A stretch of DNA of 45,942 nt from JBAVVD01 sp049697115 (GTDB lineage Bacteria > Acidobacteriota > Aminicenantia > Aminicenantales > UBA4085). The stretch is taken from NCBI GenBank assembly GCA_049697115.1, contig JBAVVD010000097.1:1-45942 (forward strand). The letters are read 5' to 3'. The notes beneath the pieces are model-generated. The model made no database searches and was not told the DNA's origin. It worked only from the letters and a program-made list of their open reading frames with translations. Positions 33,216 to 41,860 of this stretch are shown here, one piece after another; the first letter of the stretch is position 1; each line of letters opens with the position of its first letter. A program made the translations under genes and the position numbers.

Positions 33216-33602
33216 ATGCCCAAATTAAGCATTGAGGATTTAAAAAAAATTCGCGAAAAGGCTAAAACAACGGCCATTTTAAGAGAAGGAGGCCCATACA
33301 GGATTAAGGTCACAGTCCATATGGGGACCTGTGGAATTGCTGCCGGAGCAAGAGACATCATGGCCGCCTTGATGAAGGAAGCAGAGGAAAGGAGAATCCA
33401 GGATGTTCTGCTGACGAGCTCCGGTTGTGCAGGGATGTGCAGCAATGAGCCGATGGCGACCGTGGAATTTGCCGGAAAAACTCCGATCAAGTACATCTGC
33501 CTGACGCCGGAAAAAACCAGAGAAATCTTTGAAAAGCACATCCTGGGAGGAGAGCCTGTCCTGGCCTATGCCCTGGCCGCAGGAAGTGAGAGGGCCATCT
33601 AG
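33216..33602 (+). CDS. Thioredoxin-like [2Fe-2S] ferredoxin domain protein (NuoE/StnA-like)
   Basis: The 128-residue protein has a short helical N-terminus and a thioredoxin-fold [2Fe-2S] domain. Cluster cysteines are in GTCGIAAGA and SSGCAGMCSNEP, and SNEPMATVEF is typical of the family. It lacks the full helical N-terminal domain of NuoE. It starts 14 nt after AAAGGAGG and is followed 16 bp later by the NuoF-GltD fusion gene. In HydABC, formate dehydrogenase and StnABC complexes a comparable small subunit passes electrons from the FMN subunit. Here it is the probable small subunit of the same complex. Only three cysteines are clear in these two motifs, so the fourth ligand needs checking. 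Confidence 0.85.
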   Translation: MPKLSIEDLKKIREKAKTTAILREGGPYRIKVTVHMGTCGIAAGARDIMAALMKEAEERRIQDVLLTSSGCAGMCSNEPMATVEFAGKTPIKYICLTPEKTREIFEKHILGGEPVLAYALAAGSERAI

Positions 33603-33618
33603 CCAGAGGAGCTGAACA

Positions 33619-36600
33619 ATGGAAGAAAAACTTTACCGGATGAATTTGATGATTTGCGGGGGGACTTCCTGTGTTTCTCATAACTCCTTTGAGATTAAGG
33701 AAACGCTGGAAGCAGAAATAAAAAAGCATAAACTGGAAAATGAAATCACGATTGTGACTACCGGTTGTTTTGGGTTTTGTGAGGAATGTCCCATCCTTGT
33801 CGTAAAACCGGATGATATTTTTTACCACCGCATTCAACTCAAAGATGTCTCCTATCTGGTTGAAGAGCACCTTCTAAAGGGACGGCCCGTTCAGAGGCTC
33901 ATGTTCACTCCTCCGGCAGAGACGTCTCCTGTTCCCCGGTTGAGCGAAATTGGATTTTTCAAGAAACAAATTCTCATTGCTTTACGCAATCGGGGCCTGA
34001 TTGATGCCGAAAAAATTGACGATTACATTGCCCGCGACGGCTACAAAGCCCTGACCAAAGCTCTGACGGAAATGTCCCCGGAAGAAATCATCAGAGAGGT
34101 GAAAAATGCAGGACTGAGGGGGAGAGGAGGCGCTGGATTTCCCACCGGCATGAAGTGGGAATACACGCGGAACTCTGAGGGTGTGCCGAAGTACATTGTG
34201 TGCAACGGTGATGAGGGAGACCCCGGAGCCTATATGGACCGCAGCATTGTTGAGGGGGATCCCCATTCGGTCCTCGAAGGTATGATCATCGGTGCGCGTG
34301 CCATTGGCGCCGAAAAGGGCTTCATTTACATTCGCAATGAATATCCGTTGGCCATCCAGAGAATCCATACAGCCATCCAACAGGCCGGAGAATACGGACT
34401 CCTGGGCAGCGCTATTCTCGGAACAGAATTTGGATTTGATTTGAAAGTCATCCGGGGAGGAGGCGCGTTCGTCTGCGGAGAGGAGACGGCTCTGATGGCT
34501 TCCATAGAAGGATTTCTGGGAGAGCCAAGGCCACGCCCGCCTTATCCCACGCAGTGTGGACTCTGGGGAAAGCCGACATGCATCAACAATGTCGAAACCT
34601 GGGCCAACATTCCGGTCATCATCGACCGCGGGGCCAGATGGTTCTCTTCTTTTGGGACAAAATTGAGCAAGGGGACAAAAGTTTTTTCCGTTGTCGGCAA
34701 AGTCAAAAATACGGGATTGGTTGAGGTTCCGATGGGAATCAGCCTGGGAGAGATCATTTTTGACATCTGTGGGGGAATTCTCAAGGACCGAAAATTCAAG
34801 GCCGTCCAGGTCGGAGGGCCTTCCGGAGGTTGTGTGCCCAGGGAATTACTCAATTTGCCCGTAGATTATGAACGTCTCACAGAAGCCGGTTCGATGATGG
34901 GCTCGGGAGGAATGGTTGTGACAGATGAAAATACCTGCATGGTGGACATGGCCCATTTTTTTCTCGGTTTTGTCAAGGATGAATCATGCGGAAAGTGCAC
35001 GCCGTGCCGCGAAGGGATTCCTCAAATGCTTCACATCATGACCCGGATTAAAGAGGGAAAAGCCGACATGGACGACCTGAGTCTCCTGGAGGATTTGGCC
35101 GTAAACACCAGAGATACTTCTCTGTGCGGGCTGGGGAAGACAGCTCCCAATTCCGTGCTGACCACGCTCCGCTATTTCCGGGATGAATACGAGGATCATA
35201 TCAGGAGGAAGAGATGTTCAGCCGGAGTCTGCACGCATCTCGTTTCTTCGCCATGTCACCACACCTGCCCTCTGGGAACAGAAGCCAGCTCCTATGTGGC
35301 GTTGATCGCTCACGGCAAATTTAAAGAAGCGATGGAGGTCAACCGGCTGGTGAACCCGCTGCCCAGTGTCTGCGGCCGCGTCTGTCATCATCCCTGCGAA
35401 GTGAGATGCAAGGCCGGGGAAGTGGATAAGCCTGTGGCCATAAGAGCGCTCAAGAGATTTGTGGCAGACTACGAGAGGACGAACGGGGGGACGCCCGTGG
35501 CAAAACCTCAGGCCAAGAAGTCCGAAAAAGTGGCTATCATCGGGTCCGGTCCTGCGGGACTGACAGCGGCCTGGAAATTGAGAAAGCTTGGGTACGACGT
35601 GACGATTTTCGAAGCGGAGTCAATTCCCGGCGGGATGTTGGCCTGGGCCATTCCTGAATACAGACTTCCCAAGGATATTCTGAAAGCCGAAATTGATGCC
35701 ATCAAGGAAACAGGAGTCAAAATCAAGACCAATACGCCCGTGGGTAAAGACCTTACCATTGACGCTCTTATCCATCAGGGCTTCAAGGCCATCTTTGTGG
35801 CCACAGGCGCTCCCAAAAACGTGAGGCTCGGCATTCCCGGAGAAAAAACGGAAGGGGTCATCGACCCCATTGAGTTTTTAAAAGAAATCAACCGGAATGG
35901 AAGGGCGACCGTGGGAAAGAAGATTGCTGTCGTGGGCGGCGGAAATACAGCGGTTGATGCGGCCCGAGCCGCCTGGCGGCTGGGCGCTGATGTGACCATC
36001 CTCTATAGAAGGACTCGCAATGAAATGCCGGCGATTCAAGAGGAAATCGATGAGGCCCTAAAGGAAGGGATCAAGATTGAATTTTTAACTCTGCCTCTGG
36101 AAGCGTATTCGGAGAATGGACGGCTCACCAGAATCAAGTGCACGCGCATGGCGCTGGATGATTTTGACAGCCGGGGCCGGCGGAAACCGGTGCCGCTCAA
36201 GGGCAGCGAGTTTGAAATGGATGTGGACACCCTCATCCCTGCCATTGGCCAAGAACCGGACTTTGCCTTTCTGAGCGGGAACACGAACCTGAAAATTTCC
36301 CAACAAAAAACTCTTGAAGTGGACCCTGAAACAATGGCGACCAATATCCCAGGGATATTTGCCGGCGGCGATGTCGTTTCCGGTCCCGCCACCGTGCTTG
36401 AGGCCATGCAATCCGGAAAGACGGCGGCGGAATCCATTCACAGATATTTGAGAGGCGAGAGCCTCAAAAGAGAATATCAGCCGACGGAGACAAAATATGA
36501 AGTACCGCCCGTTCAGTTGGATGTTGAGGAGGCCGTGGGATTGACAAGGCCTGATATGCCGACCCTGCCTGTTCAAGAGAGAATCGGAACATTCAAAGAA

Positions 36601-36693
36601 GTGGAGCTCGGATTCACACCAGAGATGGCTGTGTGTGAAGCCAAACGCTGCTTGAGATGTGATTTGGAAAGCACAAGAATGAAAGGAGGGTAA
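33619..36693 (+). CDS. NuoF-like / GltD-like fusion flavoprotein (probable StnBC-type transhydrogenase subunit)
   Basis: The 1024-residue protein joins two enzymes. Residues about 5-95 are a thioredoxin-like [2Fe-2S] domain (CGGTSC, GCFGFCEECP). About 130-530 is NuoF: NAGLRGRGGAGFPTG for FMN/NADH, and a [4Fe-4S] site at Cys-457, Cys-460, Cys-463 and Cys-503. About 533-620 is a cysteine-rich GltD/NfnB-type [4Fe-4S] domain. About 635-1000 is a two-dinucleotide flavoprotein (FAD motif IIGSGPAGLTAA; NAD(P)H motif VVGGGNTAVDAA; GGDVVSGPATVLEAM). A last CLRC lies near 1012. In StnABC (Sporomusa-type Nfn) these parts are separate StnB and StnC chains coupling NADH, NADPH and ferredoxin; here they are one chain. 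Bifurcation is inferred, not shown. Confidence 0.88.
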   Translation: MEEKLYRMNLMICGGTSCVSHNSFEIKETLEAEIKKHKLENEITIVTTGCFGFCEECPILVVKPDDIFYHRIQLKDVSYLVEEHLLKGRPVQRLMFTPPAETSPVPRLSEIGFFKKQILIALRNRGLIDAEKIDDYIARDGYKALTKALTEMSPEEIIREVKNAGLRGRGGAGFPTGMKWEYTRNSEGVPKYIVCNGDEGDPGAYMDRSIVEGDPHSVLEGMIIGARAIGAEKGFIYIRNEYPLAIQRIHTAIQQAGEYGLLGSAILGTEFGFDLKVIRGGGAFVCGEETALMASIEGFLGEPRPRPPYPTQCGLWGKPTCINNVETWANIPVIIDRGARWFSSFGTKLSKGTKVFSVVGKVKNTGLVEVPMGISLGEIIFDICGGILKDRKFKAVQVGGPSGGCVPRELLNLPVDYERLTEAGSMMGSGGMVVTDENTCMVDMAHFFLGFVKDESCGKCTPCREGIPQMLHIMTRIKEGKADMDDLSLLEDLAVNTRDTSLCGLGKTAPNSVLTTLRYFRDEYEDHIRRKRCSAGVCTHLVSSPCHHTCPLGTEASSYVALIAHGKFKEAMEVNRLVNPLPSVCGRVCHHPCEVRCKAGEVDKPVAIRALKRFVADYERTNGGTPVAKPQAKKSEKVAIIGSGPAGLTAAWKLRKLGYDVTIFEAESIPGGMLAWAIPEYRLPKDILKAEIDAIKETGVKIKTNTPVGKDLTIDALIHQGFKAIFVATGAPKNVRLGIPGEKTEGVIDPIEFLKEINRNGRATVGKKIAVVGGGNTAVDAARAAWRLGADVTILYRRTRNEMPAIQEEIDEALKEGIKIEFLTLPLEAYSENGRLTRIKCTRMALDDFDSRGRRKPVPLKGSEFEMDVDTLIPAIGQEPDFAFLSGNTNLKISQQKTLEVDPETMATNIPGIFAGGDVVSGPATVLEAMQSGKTAAESIHRYLRGESLKREYQPTETKYEVPPVQLDVEEAVGLTRPDMPTLPVQERIGTFKEVELGFTPEMAVCEAKRCLRCDLESTRMKGG

Positions 36694-36694
36694 A

Positions 36695-36925
36695 ATGGAG
36701 GGGAATATTATATATGTGGGAAATCTTTACCTGCGGGCAACGAAAGAGCAGTTGAAGCTGTTATGTTCAAAATACGGAGAAGTCAAGAATATTGATTTCA
36801 TCCCTGGCAGCGGGTATGCCTTTGTGAAAATGTCGAATCCGGAAGAGGCCGAAAGAGCTGTGAGCGCTCTGGACGGATCGGAGTTCTTGGAGCGGGTTTT
36901 GAAAGTAAAGACCAGACCTGTCTGA
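36695..36925 (+). CDS. RRM-domain RNA-binding protein
   Basis: The 76-residue protein is a single RNA recognition motif with the RNP2 strand (IIYVGNL, about 5-11) and RNP1 strand (GSGYAFVKM, about 38-46), whose aromatic residues contact RNA. Bacterial stand-alone RRM proteins (Rbp-type) bind single-stranded RNA; their targets are mostly unknown. It begins one base after the stop of the fusion flavoprotein gene, and its AAAGGAGG site lies inside that gene's end, so it is translated from the same mRNA. A link between a redox enzyme and an RNA-binding protein is unexpected. It may regulate its own operon's mRNA, which is speculation. Confidence 0.92.
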   Translation: MEGNIIYVGNLYLRATKEQLKLLCSKYGEVKNIDFIPGSGYAFVKMSNPEEAERAVSALDGSEFLERVLKVKTRPV

Positions 36926-36940
36926 TTTTATTGTTTATCT

Positions 36941-37696
36941 CTAAAAAAGAATATCTAAATTCATCTTTCTTCTTCTCAGGCTTTCGACCAGTCTATGTTT
37001 CTGTTCCTGGAAGAAAGCGGGACTGGCCGCATGGGCCAGGCCTTGTTTGAAATAAAACTTTTGGATCGTGTCCATGTAATTCATTCGGTCAATAAGCACC
37101 TTGTCGGCCCGTCCCTCCAGTTCGGCGGCCAGTCTCTCCGGATTACCCGGAAGAAGGGGACCGACAAAGGCAAAGGTTTTTATACCGGCGCAGCGGATTT
37201 TTTCCAGAGCCAGAATTCTCTCTTTGACCGGAGAGGCATGGGGTTCGAATAGCTGGGCGATTCGCTCATCATCCGTCGCGATCGTGAAACCGACCTCGAT
37301 GTCTTCAAATTGAAGGAACACATCCAGGTCGCGCAGAACAAGCACAGATTTTGTCTGAATATTCACGGGAAACTGTTTTCGGACAAGTTCCTGGAGGCAC
37401 TGCCGGGTCAATCTGTATCTGGATTCCAGAGGCTGATAGGGATCGCAGACCGAGGAAATCCAGACCGTTCCCTTTCGGGCCCTTTCCAACTGCTTTTTCA
37501 GGACTTCCGGAGCATTGACTTTCACATCCACAAACTCGCCCCAGGCCTCACTGTGTCCGGAATAGCGCCTCATGAACAGCCGTGCATAGCAGTATCGGCA
37601 GTTGACCTGGCATCCTGTGTAACAGTTGACACAGTAATCAAAGATTTTAGATTTATTGAGGATGCTCTTGGCCTGAATCTCAGTGACTTTTAACAT
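36941..37696 (-). CDS. SPL-family radical SAM protein
   Basis: The 251-residue protein (from the ATG at 37696; the frame extends 17 codons to 37747) has the spore-photoproduct-lyase-family radical SAM motif in YTGCQVNCRYCYA, with Cx3Cx2C for the [4Fe-4S] cluster that cleaves SAM. An extra CVNC precedes it. A SAM-binding glycine-rich region and TIATDDE motif follow (about 155-165). True SPL repairs UV-damaged DNA in spores. Many short homologues in non-sporulating bacteria have unknown substrates, and the lack of other spore genes here makes spore repair unlikely. It is convergent with the RRM gene, only 15 bp apart. Confidence 0.85.
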   Translation of the reverse strand: MLKVTEIQAKSILNKSKIFDYCVNCYTGCQVNCRYCYARLFMRRYSGHSEAWGEFVDVKVNAPEVLKKQLERARKGTVWISSVCDPYQPLESRYRLTRQCLQELVRKQFPVNIQTKSVLVLRDLDVFLQFEDIEVGFTIATDDERIAQLFEPHASPVKERILALEKIRCAGIKTFAFVGPLLPGNPERLAAELEGRADKVLIDRMNYMDTIQKFYFKQGLAHAASPAFFQEQKHRLVESLRRRKMNLDILF

Positions 37697-37747
37697 GGAG
37701 TATTTCCTATTGTATCGATTTTCAGTTGTCAAAACCACCCTGGACAT

Positions 37748-38015
37748 ATCCTGAGACTGCCGATTGGGAATAGGGTCCTGTCACGGCTCCTTCCCGTCCG
37801 TCCTCACTCCACCACGCTTTTCCCATGGGTTCGGGATGATGTGATGAGAAGTCCGTATGAACGACGAGCGGGCGGGGAGCCCCTCCGCCGTGCCACCCTC
37901 CCCCCGACGTTCGCCCCCATCATAGAAGTAGAGATGCTACCGTAATACTTTGGGAAATCGACAAGAAAAGAGGATTATGTTATTTTGGTGATACTTTATT
38001 TATCGGATAAAGGTC
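37748..38015. other. Intergenic region with an unexplained GC-rich block
   Basis: From about 37770 to 37920 the sequence is markedly more GC-rich than its surroundings, which turn AT-rich on the right. It contains short G/C-run dyads, such as GGCGG(GG) with CCGCC around 37893-37910. One plus-strand frame stays open from about 37735 to 37943 but has no ATG start near its beginning and encodes an Arg/Pro-rich string. It was compared by eye with tRNA, 5S, SRP, tmRNA and RNase P patterns and none fitted. It could be a structured RNA or a remnant of a foreign element. Confidence 0.4.
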
Positions 38016-39881
38016 ATGATAAAAAGAAACACAGAAAGAATATCGGCTCTCAAGAAAATATTTTTAGCCGGGCGGCTTCTTATCCCATTCTTTCTTCTTT
38101 TGAATTCGGCCCAGGCAGAGACGAAAAATTACTATTTTCCGAAAGTCCGGATTGATGTGTCCATTGAGCGCAACGGCGCATTCTTTGTTGATGAATACCG
38201 GACCTATGAGTTTGAAGGAAGATTCTCCTGGGCGAACTACACTCTTCCTCTTCAGGTTTCGCGGCAGGGATATGTGTACAATGGGGCGGTCTCGGATTTT
38301 CAAGTGCTGGACGAGCGCGGTCAGATCTTAAAGACGGACATCTCAAGAAGCCGCGGCCACTTTGAGGCGAAATGGTATTACTCGGCCCGTAACGAGAGGC
38401 GCACTTTTCACATTCGCTACAGGGTCCGGGGAGTAATTGTCAGTTACCCGGAAGTATCCGAGCTCTACTGGCAGGTCATCGGAACCGGCTGGGACAAACC
38501 GGCACGGTCGGTCTCCGTCAATGTCTATCTTCCCGAGCCGGTTTCCGATAGAAGCGAGATTCTTGTCTACGGGCACGGACCGCTCTACGGAGTGAGCGAA
38601 ATCGTTGACCTGAGGACGGTCCGGTTTACGGCTGAAAATCTCCGTTCCCACCAATCCATGGAAATCCGAATGGTCTGGCCGGCAGGGATTGTCGCCGGCA
38701 TCCCTTCATCCCGTCACACCAGGGAATCCATCCGGCAGGAAGAGGCCCGATTTGTCCGTGAAACCATCGAGCAGGCCAGGAAGGCGCAGGCCTCCAGAGA
38801 ACGACAACAGAGAATATTCCTGCGTCTTCTTATCGCCTGGCTCGCCTGGATGATGATCGCTCCTCTGGTCTGGTTGATTTTTTACCTGCGCTTCTGGAAA
38901 AAAGTCGGCAAGGATTACCATTTTGAAAATATCCCTGAGTATTATCGGGAACTTCCCTCTGCCCTTGCTCCGGCGCTTGTGGAGACCCTATTGAGGGAAG
39001 GGGTGGGCGTTACGCCCAAATCTTTTACGGCGTCGATTTTCGATATGGCCCGCCGCGGCTACATCGAGATGAATGACAGGCCTGTGGAAAAAATAGGATT
39101 ATTTGGCCCCAAACAGGGCTATGAAACACTCATCACCCTGTGGAAGGAAGTTGACCAGGATTCGGGATTGCTGTCCTACGAAAAAGCCCTTCTCAAATTT
39201 TTGTTTTCGAATGTGGGCGGACAGAGGCCGCAGAAAGGAGCCAGAATTTCTCTGGATGAGCTCAAAAAGTATCTCAAAAAAAGGTCTCAGAAATTCCAGA
39301 AGTGGTACCTGAACTGGATGAAATCGATCAAGGCAGAAGCCAAGAAGAATCAGTTTATCGAGCCGGAGAGCCTGAGAATGCGCAATATTTTTATGGCCGT
39401 CACCATTCCTCTGGCTGCTTTGACCGTTAATCCGGTGCTGGGTGTCCTGGGAGGAATATTGATTCCGAAAATTAAGCGCCGGGCCAAACCCTGGGCCAAG
39501 GAGAATGAGCTCTGGAGAGCTCTGGATCGTTTTCTGGATGATTTCTCGAATTTCAAGGAGGTTCCGCCTGAGGCGTATAAACTCTGGGAGCATTATCTGG
39601 TCTTTGGAATCCTCTTTGGAAACGCCAAAAAGATCATCAAAATGCTTCCTGTCATTCTCGGGGATGAGAGGGCTGTCGTACCAGTCTGGTATTACGGATT
39701 CAACCGCGCCGCGTTCATGAGCTCTGGAAGGCTGGAAAGCATGATTGCCAGCATCCATTCCATGTCCACCTCCATCCTCCAGGCCAGCACTTCAGCCGCC
39801 CATTATTCTTCCGGAGGGGGCGGCGGTTTCAGCGGAGGAGGCGGCGGGGGCGGAGGCGGAAGCGGAGGAGGCGCCGGTTGA
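38016..39881 (+). CDS. DUF2207 family membrane protein with Gly-rich tail
   Basis: The 621-residue protein has a signal peptide (about 13-34, ending SAQA). An extracytoplasmic beta domain (about 38-235) follows, with the DUF2207 pattern (FPKVRIDVSIERNGAFFVDEYRTYEF). Then come a membrane segment (about 266-290), a cytoplasmic part with ALAPALVETLLREGVGVTPKSFTASIFDMARRGYIEM, and two more hydrophobic segments (about 450-485). The tail (about 597-621) is nearly all Gly and Ser, as is common in DUF2207 proteins. The family is widespread and uncharacterised. It is monocistronic here, with an AAAGG ribosome site before the ATG. Confidence 0.9.
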   Translation: MIKRNTERISALKKIFLAGRLLIPFFLLLNSAQAETKNYYFPKVRIDVSIERNGAFFVDEYRTYEFEGRFSWANYTLPLQVSRQGYVYNGAVSDFQVLDERGQILKTDISRSRGHFEAKWYYSARNERRTFHIRYRVRGVIVSYPEVSELYWQVIGTGWDKPARSVSVNVYLPEPVSDRSEILVYGHGPLYGVSEIVDLRTVRFTAENLRSHQSMEIRMVWPAGIVAGIPSSRHTRESIRQEEARFVRETIEQARKAQASRERQQRIFLRLLIAWLAWMMIAPLVWLIFYLRFWKKVGKDYHFENIPEYYRELPSALAPALVETLLREGVGVTPKSFTASIFDMARRGYIEMNDRPVEKIGLFGPKQGYETLITLWKEVDQDSGLLSYEKALLKFLFSNVGGQRPQKGARISLDELKKYLKKRSQKFQKWYLNWMKSIKAEAKKNQFIEPESLRMRNIFMAVTIPLAALTVNPVLGVLGGILIPKIKRRAKPWAKENELWRALDRFLDDFSNFKEVPPEAYKLWEHYLVFGILFGNAKKIIKMLPVILGDERAVVPVWYYGFNRAAFMSSGRLESMIASIHSMSTSILQASTSAAHYSSGGGGGFSGGGGGGGGGSGGGAG

Positions 39882-40108
39882 TTAGTGTCCAGTTTCTTTA
39901 TAGTGAAACACTGTGATTCTCGTAAAAATTCGTTGAATGTCCAGAATTTTCCCCGAATCCAATAAAGTGATCGACAGTCAGCCTTCTTTTGGCGGCTCTA
40001 TGACTTGACATTGCCATCCCTTTGAGGGATTCTGTATATAAAAAAAAAGGGAAAAATCGAATTTTGGGCAAGTGGAGAGTTTGAATTCTTTATTTGAGGA
40101 GGGAAGAC

Positions 40109-40567
40109 ATGGAAGTCAAAATCACTAGCTCAGCCTTCCTGGATGGAGAGATGATCCCCTCGAAATTCACCTGCGATGGAGAGGATGTCTCTCCGCCTCT
40201 GGCCTGGACTTCAACTCCGGATGGGACTGAGAGCAGTGCGCTCATTTTTGACGACCCGGATGCGCCGATGGGCACATGGGTCCACTGGGTCATTTTCAAT
40301 ATTCCCGCAAATGTCCATGAGCTTCCTGAAGGGGTGTCGAAGCAAAAAGAACTCAAGAATGGCGCCCTGCAAGGCCGGAATGATTTCGGCAATATCGGGT
40401 ACGGCGGCCCCTGTCCTCCGCGCGGAACCCACCGATATTATTTCAAATTCTACGCCATTGATACGGTCCTGAATCTTTCTCCGGGCGCAACTAAAGCCCA
40501 ACTTCTCATTGCCATGGAAGGTCATGTCCTGGCTCAGGGGCAGCTCATGGGACGGTACCAGAGATAA
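40109..40567 (+). CDS. YbhB/YbcL family PEBP-like protein
   Basis: The 152-residue protein is a bacterial phosphatidylethanolamine-binding/Raf-kinase-inhibitor-like protein. Diagnostic motifs are DDPDAPMGTWVHWVIFNIP (about 52-70) and GYGGPCPPRGTHRY (about 99-112), which form the anion-binding pocket. The physiological role of bacterial members is unclear. GAGGAGGGAAGAC places the start at ATG 40109; a TTG five codons earlier is less likely. No signal peptide, so it is cytosolic. TTGACA at 40005-40010 with a weak -10 may be its promoter. Confidence 0.94.
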   Translation: MEVKITSSAFLDGEMIPSKFTCDGEDVSPPLAWTSTPDGTESSALIFDDPDAPMGTWVHWVIFNIPANVHELPEGVSKQKELKNGALQGRNDFGNIGYGGPCPPRGTHRYYFKFYAIDTVLNLSPGATKAQLLIAMEGHVLAQGQLMGRYQR

Positions 40568-40625
40568 AGTTTTTCAAAGGGCATAGAATTTCTCTGAGGA
40601 ATCCAAAATCAATCAAGGAGGAAAT

Positions 40626-40892
40626 ATGCCGGAGAAGAAAAAATCAAAAAAAACCTGCACAGAAGAGTTCAAACTGAGCGGCGGTGAAATCATTGATAAA
40701 ATTAAAAAGCTAATCCATGAAGGAAATATCCGCCGCATCATACTCAAGAATGAAGAGGGGAAGACGTTCATAGAAATTCCGCTCACCGTCGGGATCGTCG
40801 GCGCGGCCTTTGCGCCCGTTCTGGCCGCCGTTGGAACAATCGCAGCGCTTGTCTCGAAGCTGACAATTGTTGTGGAAAAAGTCGAAGAATAA
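40626..40892 (+). CDS. DUF4342 domain protein
   Basis: The 88-residue protein starts with a lysine-rich segment, followed by the DUF4342 pattern EEFKLSGGEIIDKIKKLIHEGNIRRIILKNEEGKTFIEIPLTVGIVGA and one hydrophobic helix (about 53-75). Proteins of this family are small, uncharacterised and often have one membrane-associated helix. The ATG at 40626 follows AAGGAGGAAAT. It lies 58 bp after the PEBP-like gene in the same direction and may share its transcript. Confidence 0.85.
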   Translation: MPEKKKSKKTCTEEFKLSGGEIIDKIKKLIHEGNIRRIILKNEEGKTFIEIPLTVGIVGAAFAPVLAAVGTIAALVSKLTIVVEKVEE

Positions 40893-40987
40893 GGCCTGAA
40901 AAGCATCCGCTTTCCACCGGACTTCTTCACTCCAATAATCTATCCAATACCGTATATTTTTTGGGATTTGGTTTGCGATGTGAAGAT

Positions 40988-41016
40988 TTGACTTTCCTTT
41001 CCAGGAATATTAATTT
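40988..41016 (+). promoter_or_regulatory. Possible promoter of the OmpA-family gene
   Basis: TTGACT (40988-40993), a 17-bp spacer and TAATTT (41011-41016), 31 bp upstream of the ATG at 41047. The -10 box is only a moderate match. Confidence 0.4.
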
Positions 41017-41046
41017 AGAGACATAAAAAAAGGAGGAAAGACTATC

Positions 41047-41727
41047 ATGAAGAAAATCATTTTACCTGTCTTGATTGCCTGTCTTCTGATGGCCGGCATC
41101 AACTGTGCCTCCATGAACAGGGCCCAAAAAGGTGCCGTAATCGGAGGAACCTCTGGTGCCGTCATTGGAGGTCTCATCGGCCATGCGGCGGGGAACACGA
41201 TTGTGGGAGCCATAATCGGTGCCGCCGTGGGTGGAGCCGCCGGCGCCTGGATCGGAAGTTATATGGATAAACAGGCGGCGGAAATCCAGAGGGACATCCA
41301 GGGCGCGAAAGTCGAGCGCATCGGGGAAGGCATCCGGATTACCTTTGACTCGGGCATTTTATTTGACGTGGACAAATCCGAACTCCGGCCGGCGAGTCAA
41401 GAAAATCTGACCGAGATGGCCAGAATTCTGAACAAATATGCGGATACAAATGTGCTGATTGAAGGCCATACGGATTCCACCGGCTCAGAAGAGCACAATC
41501 TGGCCCTGTCCAGAATGAGGGCTCAGTCTGTGGGGAATTATCTGGCTATTCTTGAAGTCAATGCCTCCCGTTTCTCAACGATGGGCTACGGCGAGTCCCA
41601 ACCCGTGGCGACCAACGATACTCCGGATGGCCGGCAGCTCAACCGCCGAGTAGACATTGCCGTCATGGCCAATGAGAAGCTGAAGAAAATCGCCCAGGAA
41701 AAAGCAAAAGGCGAGTCGCTTTATTAA
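41047..41727 (+). CDS. OmpA-family lipoprotein with glycine zipper
   Basis: The 226-residue protein has a signal with a probable lipidation Cys-20 (GINC; Asn at -1 is unusual). A glycine-zipper membrane segment (about 29-76, repeated GxxxG/GxxGG) and a C-terminal OmpA domain (about 95-212) follow. The peptidoglycan-binding motif is visible: TDSTGSEEHNLALSRMRAQSVGNYL and GYGESQPVATNDTPDGRQLNRRVDI. Such YiaD-like proteins tie the outer membrane to the cell wall, which implies a diderm envelope. The ATG follows AAAGGAGGAAAG. A terminator-like hairpin follows the gene. Confidence 0.94.
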   Translation: MKKIILPVLIACLLMAGINCASMNRAQKGAVIGGTSGAVIGGLIGHAAGNTIVGAIIGAAVGGAAGAWIGSYMDKQAAEIQRDIQGAKVERIGEGIRITFDSGILFDVDKSELRPASQENLTEMARILNKYADTNVLIEGHTDSTGSEEHNLALSRMRAQSVGNYLAILEVNASRFSTMGYGESQPVATNDTPDGRQLNRRVDIAVMANEKLKKIAQEKAKGESLY

Positions 41728-41757
41728 GCGCAGCAGACTTTAGGAAGATGGTTTGAT

Positions 41758-41782
41758 ACGGTGGGCTGCCCCACGTTTTCCG
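41758..41782 (+). terminator. Terminator-like hairpin after the OmpA-family gene
   Basis: GTGGG (41761-41765), loop CTGC and CCCAC (41770-41774), with two further pairs across a bulged G, are followed by GTTTTCCGTT. A short stem and a modest T-run make this a weak intrinsic terminator. Confidence 0.4.
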
Positions 41783-41860
41783 TTAAGGTCATCAAAATCG
41801 GAGGCATAAGTAAGAGAAAGTAATGCAAAAAATTTGGTGGAATAAAGAGGAGAACATTCT

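Noticed and set aside
33216..36693. [FeFe] hydrogenase HydABC operon
   Set aside because: No H-cluster subunit is present, and the C-terminal half is GltD/NfnB-like rather than a ferredoxin extension of HydB.
36941..37696. True spore photoproduct lyase indicating a spore former
   Set aside because: The protein is shorter than typical SPL, no sporulation gene is in the window, and the envelope genes indicate a diderm bacterium.
37770..37925. 5S rRNA or SRP RNA
   Set aside because: A short resemblance to a 5S-like CCCGAAC segment exists on the minus strand, but the required helices and conserved loops are not there.
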